NCBI RefSeq assembly: GCF_004762095.1
Contig: NZ_SIJH01000007.1
Coordinates: 1-64,000 of the forward strand
Reading direction: 5' to 3'
From: Tabrizicola caldifontis
GTDB lineage: Bacteria; Pseudomonadota; Alphaproteobacteria; Rhodobacterales; Rhodobacteraceae
DNA length: 64,000 bases
The notes below the pieces were generated by a model that worked only from the letters and a program-made list of their open reading frames with translations, had not been told where the DNA came from and did not search any database. The position numbers and the translations under genes are program-made. Shown here piece after piece: positions 9,321 through 18,896 of this stretch. How positions within the stretch are numbered: position 1 is the first letter of the stretch; each line of letters opens with the position of its first letter.

Positions 9321-9382
9321 GAATATTATCTGCCGCCATAGGCGCGGCGATTCTGCGGCGCGGCAACCATCTGGAGGCTGAG

Positions 9383-10675
9383 GTGGCTTTGGATACGCAA
9401 AATGCTCCGGTGATCTACGACGCGCCGAAGAAGGACCTTTACGAACTGGGCGAGATGCCGCCGCTCGGGCATGTACCGGCCAGGATGTATGCTTGGGCAA
9501 TCCGCCGCGAACGGCACGGGGCGCCGGATCAGTCTTTCCAGGTCGAGGTTGTGGATACCTGGAAGATCGACAGCCACGAAGTCCTGGTCATGGTGATGGC
9601 GGCGGGCGTCAATTACAATGGCGTCTGGGCAGGACTGGGCCAGCCGATCAGCCCCTTCGACGGCCACAAGCACCCCTACCACATCGCCGGGTCGGACGCG
9701 GCTGGTATCGTCTGGGCGGTCGGCGACAAGGTCAAGCGCTGGAAGGTCGGCGACGAGGTGGTGATCCACTGCAACCAGGACGATGGCGACGACGAGGAAT
9801 GCAACGGCGGCGACCCGATGTTCAGCCCCACCCAGCGCATCTGGGGCTATGAGACGCCGGACGGCAGCTTTGCCCAGTTCACACGGGTCCAGGCCCAGCA
9901 ACTGATGCCACGTCCGAAACACCTGACCTGGGAGGAATCGGCCTGCTACACGCTGACGCTGGCCACTGCCTACCGGATGCTCTTCGGGCATGAACCCCAC
10001 GACCTGAAGCCGGGCCAGAACGTGCTGGTCTGGGGGGCCTCGGGGGGCCTCGGGTCCTATGCGATCCAGCTGATCAACACGGCCGGGGCCAATGCGATCG
10101 GGGTCATCAGCGACGAATCCAAGCGCGATTTCGTTCTGGGCCTGGGCGCCAAGGGCGTCATCAACCGCAACGAATTCAAATGCTGGGGGCAACTGCCCAA
10201 GGTGAACTCGCCCGAATACAACGAATGGCTGAAGGAGGCGCGACGCTTCGGCAAGGCGATCTGGGACATCACCGGCAAGGGCGTGAACGTGGACATCGTC
10301 TTCGAACATCCGGGCGAGGCGACCTTCCCGGTGTCATCCCTGGTCTGCAAGAAGGGCGGCATGGTGGTGATCTGCGCCGGAACCACCGGGTTCAACTGCA
10401 CCTTCGATGTGCGCTACATGTGGATGCACCAGAAACGCCTGCAGGGTAGCCATTTCGCACATCTGAAGCAGGCCAGCGCCGCCAACAAGCTGATGATCGA
10501 ACGCCGGCTCGACCCGTGCATGTCCGAAGTCTTCCCATGGGCCGAAATCCCGAAGGCGCACACACTTATGTGGAAGAACCAGCACAAGCCCGGAAACATG
10601 GCCGTGCTGGTGCAGGCGCCGCGCACGGGGCTGCGCACCTTCGAGGACACGCTCGAAGCCAGCCTCGGCCGATAA
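9383..10675 (+). CDS. ccr: Crotonyl-CoA carboxylase/reductase
   Basis: 430 residues from GTG 9383, which has GGAGG five nt upstream (9373-9377) and gives the exact length and N terminus (xALDTQNAPVIYDAPKKDL) of Rhodobacter Ccr. An upstream in-frame ATG at 9287 would add 32 non-homologous residues and was rejected. It is a medium-chain dehydrogenase fold with the NADPH-binding VLVWGASGGLGSYAIQL and FEHPGEATFPVS. It reductively carboxylates crotonyl-CoA to ethylmalonyl-CoA, the committed step of the EMC pathway, and feeds Ecm encoded nearby. Confidence 0.97.
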   Translation: MALDTQNAPVIYDAPKKDLYELGEMPPLGHVPARMYAWAIRRERHGAPDQSFQVEVVDTWKIDSHEVLVMVMAAGVNYNGVWAGLGQPISPFDGHKHPYHIAGSDAAGIVWAVGDKVKRWKVGDEVVIHCNQDDGDDEECNGGDPMFSPTQRIWGYETPDGSFAQFTRVQAQQLMPRPKHLTWEESACYTLTLATAYRMLFGHEPHDLKPGQNVLVWGASGGLGSYAIQLINTAGANAIGVISDESKRDFVLGLGAKGVINRNEFKCWGQLPKVNSPEYNEWLKEARRFGKAIWDITGKGVNVDIVFEHPGEATFPVSSLVCKKGGMVVICAGTTGFNCTFDVRYMWMHQKRLQGSHFAHLKQASAANKLMIERRLDPCMSEVFPWAEIPKAHTLMWKNQHKPGNMAVLVQAPRTGLRTFEDTLEASLGR

Positions 10676-10816
10676 GGCGCGCCCATTAATCTGCGGTTTA
10701 CCGCCGCGGGACTATCTGTGTTCGGGTGGGCCAGCAGCCGCCGGCCCATCCCGCATCGAACCTTCGACGGGGTGGGCCCTGCGGCGGCCCGCAAATCCAA
10801 GCGTCCCGAGGGGGTC

Positions 10817-10993
10817 ATGCGCCACGACTGGATCTTCGACGTGCTCTCGGACCTGCAGGACTATGCCTGGCAAAACGATCTGCCGGATCTGGCGCTGAAG
10901 GTTGAAGAGGCGCTGGCAGTCGCCCTGCGCGAGGTCGATGTTGCGCCCGAACCGCCCGCCCTGACACTTTCCCTGCCCCGCCGCGCGCATTAG
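10817..10993 (+). CDS. Small conserved hypothetical protein (58 aa)
   Basis: The peptide MRHDWIFDVLSDLQDYAWQN... is an acidic, largely helical small protein with a Leu-rich middle and a Pro-rich tail. I recall similar short proteins in other Rhodobacteraceae but no function. ATG 10817 has a purine-rich CGAGGGGG upstream. It lies between ccr and the RecD-like helicase, in the same direction. Confidence 0.6.
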   Translation: MRHDWIFDVLSDLQDYAWQNDLPDLALKVEEALAVALREVDVAPEPPALTLSLPRRAH

Positions 10994-11040
10994 GCCCGGC
11001 GGGCCTACCGCTTGACGCATCCCGCGGCTATGGTGGCGCG

Positions 11041-12603
11041 ATGCATCCCCCGGCGCTTCAGTTTTCCGACGATCAGGCCGAAGCCTACGATTGCCTTGCC
11101 ACCGCCTTCCGCGGGGCAGGCATCGATCTGGTCGAGGGCGAACTGTCCCCGATCAGCGAGGGTCGGGCCACCGTCATGGCGGTGATCGGCAAGGCGGGCT
11201 CTGGCAAGACCATGCTTCTGGCCGAACTTTACAGGGGGCTGCGGTCGGCCGGGGTCGAGGTAATCTCGGGCGACTACGAAGGGCGCAAGCGCAAGGACCG
11301 CCGGACCCTGGCGATCCTTGCCCCCACCAACAAGGCCGCCAGCGTCCTGCGGCTGCGCGGGGTGCCGGCGACCACGATACACCGCATCCTCTACACCCCG
11401 GTCTACGACCCGGAATACGAGAAGATCGCCGAATGGCTGGCCGGAACGGGCACGCGGCCGGTGATCGACAGCCTTGCCATTGCGGGGCTGACGGATCTGG
11501 CGCTTGACCGGGCACAGGCCTTCTACCAGCAGGTGGCCAGCATCCCCGGCGCGCTGGCGGCGGCGGGGCTCAAGGGGTCGGACTTCATCAAGGGCTGGAA
11601 GCGACGCGAGGAACCCCTGGACGTGGGCTTCGTCGATGAAAGCAGCATGCTGGACGAACGCCAGTTCGACGACCTGCGCGAGATCTTTCCGACGCTGGTC
11701 CTGTTCGGTGACCCGGCGCAGCTGGCCCCGGTAGGGCAGTCAGGGCAGATGGTGTTCGACCGCCTGTCCGAAGGACAAAAGCTGATCCTGCATCGCATCC
11801 ACCGCCAGACGCTGGACAACCCGATCCTCGACCTGGCCCATGCGCTGGGCGATGAACGGCTGGATTTCGAGGATTTCGAGGCCCTCGTGCAGGAAACGGC
11901 GCGTCGGGATGGCCGGGTGGTCTGGGCAGAACGTGTCGAGGCGCAGCTGATGGCACGTTCGCCGGTTCTCGTCTGGCGGAACGCGACCCGCGTGCGACTG
12001 ATCCAGGCCTTCCGCAATGCCTACGGCGCGCCTGAGGACCGGCTTCTTCCGGGCGAGCCACTGATCTGCGACGGGATCGAACTGCCGCTCAAGCACCGCA
12101 AGAAGCGCATCGACCTTGAAGCGCGCGGCCTGATCAAGGGCGCGCAGGTGATCTATCTGGGCGAGGGTAACCGCGAGGGTTTTGCCCGCCTGCATGTGGT
12201 GGGGGCAGAAGAGCCGCAGGTTTCGGCGGCCTCGATCATCAAGATCGAGAAACCGGATGAGGAGGAACCCTTCATCCCCCATGCGGCGCGGATGGGCGCT
12301 GCGTTTCTGCACGGTGCGGCGGTGACGATCCACAAGGCGCAGGGCAGCCAGTGGGACGAGGTGCAGGTCTTTGCCCCCGACCTTTACGCCGCCGCCCAGT
12401 CAGGCCGCAGCGAGGCGGGGGTGCCCTTGTGGAAACGGCTGGCCTATGTCGCGATCACCAGGGCGCAGACCCGGCTGTTCTGGGTCGTGCGCAACCGGCT
12501 GGCTCGGCCCACCGCGCCCCTGACCGTGGATGATCTCAGGCGCGAACCAGCCCCTCTGAGCCTGACCGAGGCTTCCCCTTCCGGTGCAGGGGCCTTAGGA
12601 TGA
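11041..12603 (+). CDS. RecD-like/Dda-type superfamily 1 DNA helicase
   Basis: 520 residues. Walker A is IGKAGSGKT (about 49-57), motif Ia APTNKAAS, Walker B GFVDESSML (about 197-205), motif III VLFGDPAQLAPV, a C-terminal TIHKAQGSQWDEV (motif V type) and AITRAQTRLFW (motif VI). This is the order of RecD2/Dda-like 5'-3' SF1B helicases, but the protein lacks the long N-terminal region of RecD2 and is not adjacent to recB or recC. A role in replication-fork or recombination repair is inferred. It runs into the Lrp-like small gene 21 bp downstream. Confidence 0.85.
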   Translation: MHPPALQFSDDQAEAYDCLATAFRGAGIDLVEGELSPISEGRATVMAVIGKAGSGKTMLLAELYRGLRSAGVEVISGDYEGRKRKDRRTLAILAPTNKAASVLRLRGVPATTIHRILYTPVYDPEYEKIAEWLAGTGTRPVIDSLAIAGLTDLALDRAQAFYQQVASIPGALAAAGLKGSDFIKGWKRREEPLDVGFVDESSMLDERQFDDLREIFPTLVLFGDPAQLAPVGQSGQMVFDRLSEGQKLILHRIHRQTLDNPILDLAHALGDERLDFEDFEALVQETARRDGRVVWAERVEAQLMARSPVLVWRNATRVRLIQAFRNAYGAPEDRLLPGEPLICDGIELPLKHRKKRIDLEARGLIKGAQVIYLGEGNREGFARLHVVGAEEPQVSAASIIKIEKPDEEEPFIPHAARMGAAFLHGAAVTIHKAQGSQWDEVQVFAPDLYAAAQSGRSEAGVPLWKRLAYVAITRAQTRLFWVVRNRLARPTAPLTVDDLRREPAPLSLTEASPSGAGALG

Positions 12604-12624
12604 CCATGCAAGAAGGAGGGTCCG

Positions 12625-12861
12625 ATGGCCTTGGTATTCGTCCAGTTCCGCTGCACTCCGGGCATGACCTATCAGGTCGCCGATGCGATCTGGGATCGTG
12701 AGGTGGTCAGCGAACTGTATTCCACCAGCGGCGACTACGACCTGATCGCCAAGGTCTACATCCCCGACGATCAGGACGTCGGCCATTATCTGTCGTCGCG
12801 GCTTTTCGACATTCCCGGCATCCAGCGCACGCTGACCACGATGACCTTCAAGGCATTCTGA
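12625..12861 (+). CDS. Stand-alone Lrp/AsnC ligand-binding (RAM) domain protein
   Basis: 78 residues corresponding only to the effector-binding ferredoxin-like fold of Lrp/AsnC regulators (VFVQFRCTPG..., SGDYDLIAKVYI, GIQRTLTTMTF), without a helix-turn-helix. Such single-domain proteins form oligomers and may bind amino acids or partner with full-length regulators. A strong AGAAGGAGGG ribosome-binding site lies at 12611-12620. Confidence 0.88.
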   Translation: MALVFVQFRCTPGMTYQVADAIWDREVVSELYSTSGDYDLIAKVYIPDDQDVGHYLSSRLFDIPGIQRTLTTMTFKAF

Positions 12862-12887
12862 CCCCCAGTTCGACCCGAGGGCCCGCC

Positions 12888-13292
12888 ATGCATCGCCTGC
12901 TTGCAGTGTTTCTTGCCGCCAGTCCCGCCCTTGCCCAGGATCCGTCCTGGCCGGCCGAGTTCAACAGGGTAGTCAGCGAATCCGCCGGTTTCTGCGAAGG
13001 TGAATTCAGCCTTGCCGAAGGCACGGTGACCCGGATCGATCTGAGCGGCGACGGGATGCCGGACTGGCTGCTTGATACGGCGGGCTTCACCTGTTCGACC
13101 ACGCCCTCGCTTTACTGCGGAATCCTGGGGTGCACCGTCTATACCGAGATCGATGGCGCGATCGGCATGCTGACCCTGAAATCGTGGGAGGTGGTTACAG
13201 AACAGGGCGAAACCTTCCTGACTGCGCCGGACCAGCAGGGCCAGCCCATCCGCTACCGCTGGACAGGGACCGACTGGGAACAGCCGGACTGA
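12888..13292 (+). CDS. Exported hypothetical protein with four Cys
   Basis: 134 residues. The first 16 or so (MHRLLAVFLAASPALA) form a signal peptide ending in ALA, so the product is periplasmic. The mature part has a calcium-loop-like DLSGDGMPDWLLDTAG segment and cysteines at GFCEGE, FTCSTT, YCGILGCT, probably disulphide bonded. No family function known to me. It follows the Lrp-like gene by 26 bp. Confidence 0.75.
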   Translation: MHRLLAVFLAASPALAQDPSWPAEFNRVVSESAGFCEGEFSLAEGTVTRIDLSGDGMPDWLLDTAGFTCSTTPSLYCGILGCTVYTEIDGAIGMLTLKSWEVVTEQGETFLTAPDQQGQPIRYRWTGTDWEQPD

Positions 13293-13374
13293 TCCTGTCT
13301 GCTTGACCCACATCAATCCGGCCAGGCCCCGACCCTGCTAGGACGCCTGCGTCATCTGCAGCAGGGCCACGCCA

Positions 13375-13734
13375 ATGTTCGACCGCATCCGCTCTCTCCT
13401 CCACCGGCTGCATCAGGTCAGCGAGGCCGAGGCCCTGACCGATCGTGACCTTGAGGATCTGGGCATGACCCGCGCTCAGGTTCTGGACTTTCTGCGCATG
13501 CCGCAGGACATCACCGAACGCGTCACCGCCATGGGCGCAATCTTCGGCGTGCCCGAGACCGAACTTAAACGCAACCATGCCCAATGGGTTGAACTGCTGA
13601 CAGTCTGCGGCCACTGCGCGGAACGGGGCGCCTGCGGTCGGGTGCTCGACATGGGCGACATGGCAGACCCCGCGGCCATCGACTTCTGCAGCAATCGCGC
13701 GTCCTTCCTTGCTCTTGCGCCGCACGGCGCCTGA
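13375..13734 (+). CDS. DUF6455 family protein
   Basis: 119 residues, helical, with the cysteine-containing segment [14 protein letters not shown] and a later FCSNRASF. This matches DUF6455, a family found mainly in Rhodobacterales, where the cysteines may bind metal or a cluster. No function is established. It begins ATGTTCGACCGC at 13375. Confidence 0.75.
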   Translation: MFDRIRSLLHRLHQVSEAEALTDRDLEDLGMTRAQVLDFLRMPQDITERVTAMGAIFGVPETELKRNHAQWVELLTVCGHCAERGACGRVLDMGDMADPAAIDFCSNRASFLALAPHGA

Positions 13735-13894
13735 CAGCGAAGCCCCCTTGCGCTGCCCGCCGACCGCCGCCTTAATGGGGCGCGGGTCGGTCTTGCGCCT
13801 TCAGACGGGGCAGACAGAAGGACGATCCGATCAAGACACGAAGATCTTCAGGGCTTTCATGGACTTGGCCATGGCGCCCGAATCCGGGGGAATC

Positions 13895-14599
13895 ATGACC
13901 GTCCACATCGGCGCCAAGCCGGGCGATATTGCCGAAACCGTTCTGCTGCCAGGCGACCCCTACCGCGCGCGCTGGGCGGCGCAGACCTTCCTGCAGGACG
14001 CGGTGCTGGTGAACGAGGTGCGGGGGATGCTGGGCTATACCGGCACCTGGCGCGGGCACAGGGTCACCATTCACGGTTCGGGCATGGGCATGCCTTCGAT
14101 GTCGATCTACGCCAACGAACTGATCCGCGACTATGGCGCCAGGACGCTGATCCGCGTGGGGTCGGCCGGTGCACTGCCCAAACATGTCAAGGTCCGCGAC
14201 GTGATCCTGGCGCAGGCCGCCTCGACCGTAGGCTCCCCCTCGCGCACGATCCTGCGCGAGCTGAACTTCGCCCCCTGCGCCGATTTCGGCCTGCTGTCAA
14301 AAGCCTATGCCGCAGCCACTGCGATGGGCACGCCTGTCCCCGTCGGCGGCATCTATTCGTCGGACACCTTCTACGACGAACGCCCAGACCTGACCGAGCA
14401 GCTTGTTCGTCACGGCTGCCTTGGGGTAGAGATGGAGACTGCCGAACTTTACCTGCTTGCCGCGCGGCATGGTGCCCGCGCGCTGGCCGTCCTTACCGTT
14501 TCGGACCACATCGCCACCGGCGAGGCGCTGCCATCGGACCAGCGCGAGACCACCTTCGGCGACATGATCAGGATCGCCCTGGAGGCCGCATTCGCATGA
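13895..14599 (+). CDS. deoD: Purine nucleoside phosphorylase, DeoD type
   Basis: 234 residues, the normal length of hexameric bacterial [46 protein letters not shown] and [13 protein letters not shown] are family signatures, with the catalytic Asp in VSDHIATGE. It phosphorolyses purine (deoxy)nucleosides to base plus (deoxy)ribose-1-phosphate, feeding salvage with deoB and add encoded 38 kb away. ATG 13895 was chosen because it follows CCGGGGG and gives the canonical N terminus. Its stop overlaps the start of the SHMT-like gene (ATGA). Confidence 0.95.
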   Translation: MTVHIGAKPGDIAETVLLPGDPYRARWAAQTFLQDAVLVNEVRGMLGYTGTWRGHRVTIHGSGMGMPSMSIYANELIRDYGARTLIRVGSAGALPKHVKVRDVILAQAASTVGSPSRTILRELNFAPCADFGLLSKAYAAATAMGTPVPVGGIYSSDTFYDERPDLTEQLVRHGCLGVEMETAELYLLAARHGARALAVLTVSDHIATGEALPSDQRETTFGDMIRIALEAAFA

Positions 14600-15915
14600 C
14601 CCGCCTCGTCCCCCGCCCCTGGGTGCCGCAGGCCTGCGAAACCCACATCCAGCGCCTTGCCGCGGCAGCAGCCAGCCCCTCGGCGCAGGTTGCGGCCCGG
14701 ATCGGGCAACTTATCGACCGAAATCAGGAAATCCACGACCGCGACTGTTTCAACCTGAATCCTGCGACCAACGTGATGAACCCCCGGGCCGAAGCGGCGC
14801 TGGCCCGGGGCCTCGGGTCGCGCCCATCGCTGGGTTATCCCGGCGACAAGTATGAAATGGGGCTTGAGGCGATCGAGGAGATCGAGGTCATCGCCGCCGA
14901 ACTTGCCGCCGAAATCTTTGATGCGGGCCATGCCGAAATCCGCGTCGGCTCTGGCGCGCTGGCCAATCTGTACGGGTTCATGGCTCTGGCGAAACCTGGC
15001 GACAGCATCATCGCCCCGCCCGCCAGAATCGGTGGACATGTTACGCACCATGCGGCCGGCTGTGCGGGGCTCTATGGGCTTACGACCCATCCGGCCCCCA
15101 TAGATGCCGATGGCTATACCATTGATCTTTCTGGCCTTCGCGACCTTGCCCATGCGGTTCGGCCAAAGGTCATAACCCTGGGCGGCAGCCTGAATCTCTT
15201 TCCGCATCCGGTGGCCGAAGTTCGCAAGATCGCCGATCAGGTCGGCGCTAAGGTCTTGTTCGACGCTGCCCACCAATGCGGCATCATCGCCGGGCGTGTC
15301 TGGGCGAACCCGCTGACCGAAGGCGCACATCTGATGACGATGAGCACCTACAAATCCCTGGGCGGCCCCGCGGGGGGACTGATCGTGACGAACGATACCA
15401 CCATCGCCGAACGTCTTGACGCTATCGCCTTCCCCGGCCTCACCGCAAATTTCGACGCCGCAAAATCGGCGGCACTGGCGCTGACGCTTCTTGACTGGCG
15501 CGACCATGGGGCTGCCTATGCCCGGGCCATGGTGGATCTTGCGCGCGCTCTGGCGCAGGAACTGGTCAACCTTGGTCTGCCAGTCTTTGCCAGCGACAGG
15601 GGGGCCACCACCTCGCACCAGTTCGCGGTCGAGGCTGCGGCCTTCGGTGGTGGTCAGGCGGCCTCCAGAAGCCTGCGCAAGGCCGGGTTCCTTGCCTGCG
15701 GCATCGGCCTGCCCCTGCCCGAGGTGCCGGGCGACATGAACGGTTTGCGCATCGGCACGCCCGAACTTGTCCGCCGGGGTGTCACCCCAGCGGATGCGCC
15801 CGAACTTGCCGCGCTGATCGCCGAGGCCCTGCGGTCCATCGCCCCCGAAACCATCGCCCCCCGGACCCGCGCGCTGCGGGCCCGGTTCCAGGGCCTGCAT
15901 TACGTGAACGCATGA
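14596..15915 (+). CDS. SHMT-like PLP-dependent enzyme
   Basis: 439 residues of the serine hydroxymethyltransferase/aminotransferase fold: [42 protein letters not shown] (PLP-ring Asp and His) and [13 protein letters not shown] with the Schiff-base Lys. The core motifs diverge from housekeeping GlyA (TTTHKTLRGPRGG type), so this may be a paralogue with other substrates such as alpha-methylserine, allothreonine or a nucleoside-derived compound. It overlaps deoD upstream and the aldo-keto reductase downstream by ATGA, forming one tightly coupled operon. Confidence 0.8.
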   Translation: MTRLVPRPWVPQACETHIQRLAAAAASPSAQVAARIGQLIDRNQEIHDRDCFNLNPATNVMNPRAEAALARGLGSRPSLGYPGDKYEMGLEAIEEIEVIAAELAAEIFDAGHAEIRVGSGALANLYGFMALAKPGDSIIAPPARIGGHVTHHAAGCAGLYGLTTHPAPIDADGYTIDLSGLRDLAHAVRPKVITLGGSLNLFPHPVAEVRKIADQVGAKVLFDAAHQCGIIAGRVWANPLTEGAHLMTMSTYKSLGGPAGGLIVTNDTTIAERLDAIAFPGLTANFDAAKSAALALTLLDWRDHGAAYARAMVDLARALAQELVNLGLPVFASDRGATTSHQFAVEAAAFGGGQAASRSLRKAGFLACGIGLPLPEVPGDMNGLRIGTPELVRRGVTPADAPELAALIAEALRSIAPETIAPRTRALRARFQGLHYVNA

Positions 15916-16895
15916 AGACCCGTCGTCTTGGCCTGAACGGCCCCGAGGTTTCCGCACTTGGCCTCGGCTGCCTGTCCTTCGGTGGCATCTTCGGCCCGAC
16001 GACCGAGGACGAAAGCCTGCGAACCCTTGATGCCGCCTGGGACCATGGGATCAATTTTCTTGATACGGCAAACGGTTACGGAAAGGGTCTCAGCGAATCG
16101 ATCATTGGCAAGTGGCTGAGGACGCGTGGCCACCGCCCCCACATCGCCACCAAGGCCGCATTCACCGACGACCCCGCCCGCCGCGTCGACAACCGGCCAG
16201 AGCATATGCGCACCGAACTGGAAGGCTCGTTGCGGCGGCTTGGGGTGGATCATGTGACGCTTTTCTACGCCCACCGTCACGACCCGCAGATCCCAGCCGA
16301 AGACCTGGCAGGAACCATGCAGCGCTTGCACGAGGAGGGGAAGATTCTGGGCTACGGCCTGTCGGAAATCGGCCCCTATACGCTGGAACGCGCCCATGCG
16401 GTTCACCCGGTCATGGCAGTGCAAAGCGAATATTCGCTGTGGACACGCCAGCCCGAACTGGGTCTGATCCAGCGGTGCGCCCAGCTTGGCGTTGCCTTCG
16501 TGCCGTTTTCTCCGCTGGCCCGCGGGGTCTTCGGCACACCGATGGCCGATCCGGCAACCTTCCCGCCGGGGGAATTCCGCACCCGCATTCCCCGGTTCTA
16601 CCCTGAAAACTGGCCGCACAACCTTTCGAAGCTGCAAGCCTTCCACCATATGGCCAGAAGCCGCGGCTTTGACCCCGCGGCGCTGGCCTTGGCATGGATT
16701 CTGGATCGCGGCCCGCATCTGATCCCGATCCCGGGCACCCGTACGGCCGAACACCTTAAGGCATGGATCCTTGCGCCCGAAATCGACCTGTCCGATGACG
16801 ACCGGGCCGAGATCGACCGCATCCTGCCAGTCGGCTGGGCCTGGGGCGACCGCTACGATGACCCGCAGGCGGCGACGGTCGAGCGGTATTCCTGA
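15912..16895 (+). CDS. Aldo/keto reductase
   Basis: 327 residues. The TIM-barrel signature elements LGLGCLSFGG, FLDTANGYGKGLSE (catalytic Asp and Tyr), the Lys in TKAAF, the His in FYAHRHD, and an NADPH-binding C-terminal LIPIPGTRTAEHL are present. It is a cytosolic NADPH-dependent carbonyl reductase of unknown substrate. Its start overlaps the stop of the SHMT-like gene (ATGA), suggesting the two act on related intermediates. Confidence 0.92.
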   Translation: MKTRRLGLNGPEVSALGLGCLSFGGIFGPTTEDESLRTLDAAWDHGINFLDTANGYGKGLSESIIGKWLRTRGHRPHIATKAAFTDDPARRVDNRPEHMRTELEGSLRRLGVDHVTLFYAHRHDPQIPAEDLAGTMQRLHEEGKILGYGLSEIGPYTLERAHAVHPVMAVQSEYSLWTRQPELGLIQRCAQLGVAFVPFSPLARGVFGTPMADPATFPPGEFRTRIPRFYPENWPHNLSKLQAFHHMARSRGFDPAALALAWILDRGPHLIPIPGTRTAEHLKAWILAPEIDLSDDDRAEIDRILPVGWAWGDRYDDPQAATVERYS

Positions 16896-16919
16896 CACCG
16901 CGACCACCGAGGAAGGCCG

Positions 16920-17795
16920 TCAGCGACGACGAGCGGCGCCGTGGCTGCGGTCATAGGGGTTGGCCCCCGGCGGGGCCCATCCGACTGGCGGCGCCTTCGG
17001 CCGGAAAACCTGCACCAGCAGCGGATGGCAGGCTGCGGCGTCCGATGAATGTTCGGTCGAACAATCCCCGCCCGGGCAGGCGGAAAGAGCCCCCAGAAGG
17101 TCGATTTCTGCCATGAATTCAAGATAGTCGCCCGGACGCACCGGGCTTGCCTTCATGAAATACTGACCCGTGTCGCGGGTGAAGCCGGTGCACATGAAGA
17201 CATTCAGCACGTCATGCACATGCAGTTCCGCCGCATGCAGCGGCAGACCGGCATGCGCCGCCACGGCGCGGGTCAGATTGGAATGGCAGCAGTGGTGATA
17301 CTGCTGCCCGCCGGACAGAAGCGCATGGGTATAGGGATCGCATCGGGTGCCAATCACATCATGCACGCTGCCGCCGAAGGCGTCGAAACCATACCAGTCC
17401 AGCGTATCCTTGGTGATCGTCGCCATCGGCCGAAGGTAAGGCAGGCAGGACCACATCCTGTCGCCGGTGGACAGATGCGTGCCATGCAGCGCCCGCGTCT
17501 TTCCGGAAAAGAACCGCTCGGCCAGGTTGCCCGCCGCGAAAAGGTTCAGATCGCCCACCTGCGGGCCTTCCACGCTGACAATGCGGAAGAAGTGGCCGGC
17601 CGACACCTCGAAGCAACGCGCCTCGCGCGGGGGAACCAGCACTTCGTCGATCAGGCTCCAGCCCTCGCGCGCGGCGCGGTAGGCAAAGAGGTCGGGGCGC
17701 GGCAGGCCCCCGACCGGATAGCAGATCACGGGGGCAACGGCCTTGCGGGCTTCGGCATCGGCGGGGGCGGGGTGTTCGGGGCGGTCGGGCTTCAT
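16920..17795 (-). CDS. DUF1989 / urea carboxylase-associated family protein
   Basis: 291 residues. The N-terminal half has VLVPPREARCFEVSAGHFFRI and GPQVGDLNLF; later segments HHCCHSNL, DVLNVFMCTGF and CPGGDC match the metal-binding pattern of DUF1989 proteins found beside urea carboxylase/allophanate hydrolase. No such partner genes are in this window, so it is an orphan here. It converges on the aldo-keto reductase with 24 bp between stops. Confidence 0.85.
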   Translation of the reverse strand: MKPDRPEHPAPADAEARKAVAPVICYPVGGLPRPDLFAYRAAREGWSLIDEVLVPPREARCFEVSAGHFFRIVSVEGPQVGDLNLFAAGNLAERFFSGKTRALHGTHLSTGDRMWSCLPYLRPMATITKDTLDWYGFDAFGGSVHDVIGTRCDPYTHALLSGGQQYHHCCHSNLTRAVAAHAGLPLHAAELHVHDVLNVFMCTGFTRDTGQYFMKASPVRPGDYLEFMAEIDLLGALSACPGGDCSTEHSSDAAACHPLLVQVFRPKAPPVGWAPPGANPYDRSHGAARRR

Positions 17796-17830
17796 GACCG
17801 CAGACTTGCCGGGAACCGGCCCCGCCGCAA

Positions 17831-17905
17831 GCGCCGATTTCTTCGAAGAAATCGGCGCAGAGCCTCCAAGGGCTCCGGTGCGGAGTTTTCGAAAACTTCG
17901 CCCCC
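17831..17905. repeat. Interspersed double-hairpin repeat, family A, copy 1
   Basis: A perfect 28-bp palindrome at 17831-17858 (GCGCCGATTTC.. with central TTCGAA) is followed by AGGGCTCCGGTGC and a second near-perfect palindrome, GCGGAGTTTTCGAAAACTTCGC, at 17880-17901. A second copy is at 59140-59213. Here it follows the last gene of the sdh operon (minus strand) and precedes DUF1989. The position and paired hairpins suggest a terminator or REP-like element. Confidence 0.85.
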
Positions 17906-17906
17906 C

Positions 17907-18101
17907 TTACCCCCTTGCCCGCAGGCAATCCTTGGGTTCGCGCCCCCGCGCCTCGGCCCCGCAGACCACGCAACGCCAGTAATCAGGCGCCACGCGGCGG
18001 TCCTGCCGCCAGCGGCAGTCGCGCGTCAGGGTCGTGGTTCGCCACCGGTGCCAGAGATAGAGATAAACTCCGACCGCCAGGATCAACAGGATCAGCGGCA
18101 C
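17907..18101 (-). CDS. Small membrane protein with CxxC motif, downstream of sdhB
   Basis: 64 residues. The N-terminal membrane helix (MPLILLILAVGVYLYLW) is followed by a basic linker and a DYWRCVVCGAEA segment with a CxxC pair. Start ATG 18101 lies 7 bp past the sdhB stop, so it is probably the last gene of the sdh transcript. I recall similar short proteins after sdhB in other Rhodobacteraceae. Function is unknown; a role in succinate dehydrogenase assembly would be speculation. Confidence 0.65.
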   Translation of the reverse strand: MPLILLILAVGVYLYLWHRWRTTTLTRDCRWRQDRRVAPDYWRCVVCGAEARGREPKDCLRARG

Positions 18102-18108
18102 GTGAGAA

Positions 18109-18885
18109 TCACACCACCCGCTCGACCATCATCTTCTTGATCTCGGCGATCGCCTTGGCCGGGTTCAGCCCCTTCGGGCAGGTCTTGGCGCAATTCATGA
18201 TCGTGTGGCAGCGATAGAGCTTGAACGGGTCTTCCAGCTGGTCCAGCCGTTCCCCCGTGGCTTCATCGCGGCTGTCGATGATCCAGCGATAGGCATGCAG
18301 CAGCGCGGCGGGGCCAAGATAGCGGTCCGAGTTCCACCAGTAGCTCGGGCAGGATGTGCTGCACGAGGCACACATGACGCATTCATAAAGCCCGTCCAGC
18401 TTCTTGCGATCCTCGATCGACTGCCGCCATTCCTTGGCCGGGCGGTTGGTCTTCGTCTCCAGCCAGGGCATGATGCTGGCGTGCTGGGCGTAGAAATGCG
18501 TGAGGTCCGGGATCAGATCCTTGATGACCGGCATGTGCGGCAGCGGGTAGATCTTCACGTCGCCCTTGATCTCGTCCAGGCCATAGATGCAGGCCAGCGT
18601 GTTGATGCCGTCGATGTTCATCGCACAGGAGCCGCAGATCCCTTCGCGGCAGGACCGGCGGAAGGTCAGCGTCGGGTCGATCTCGGTCTTGATCTTGATC
18701 AGCGCATCCAGAACCATCGGCCCGCAGCTGTCCATGTCGACGAAATAGGTATCGACTCGCGGGTTTTCGCCGTCATCGGGGTTCCAGCGGTAGATCTGGA
18801 ACTTGCGCACGTTCTTGCCTTCAGGCTTAGGCCAGGTCTTGCCGGTGCGGATCTTGGAATTCTTGGGCAGGGTGAACTGAACCAT
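18109..18885 (-). CDS. sdhB: Succinate dehydrogenase iron-sulfur subunit
   Basis: 258 residues. [13 protein letters not shown] plus a later LAC provide the [2Fe-2S] ligands; [12 protein letters not shown] and [12 protein letters not shown] provide the [4Fe-4S] and [3Fe-4S] ligands. This is the electron-transfer subunit of complex II on the cytoplasmic face of the inner membrane, passing electrons from SdhA flavin to quinone at SdhCD. It is separated from sdhA by four unrelated genes, all on the same strand with gaps of 11 bp or less. Confidence 0.97.
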   Translation of the reverse strand: MVQFTLPKNSKIRTGKTWPKPEGKNVRKFQIYRWNPDDGENPRVDTYFVDMDSCGPMVLDALIKIKTEIDPTLTFRRSCREGICGSCAMNIDGINTLACIYGLDEIKGDVKIYPLPHMPVIKDLIPDLTHFYAQHASIMPWLETKTNRPAKEWRQSIEDRKKLDGLYECVMCASCSTSCPSYWWNSDRYLGPAALLHAYRWIIDSRDEATGERLDQLEDPFKLYRCHTIMNCAKTCPKGLNPAKAIAEIKKMMVERVV

Positions 18886-18896
18886 GGATCAGCCTT

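Noticed and set aside
9287-9382. N-terminal extension of ccr from ATG 9287
   Set aside because: The 32 extra residues have no counterpart in Rhodobacter Ccr, and GTG 9383 has a GGAGG at proper spacing.
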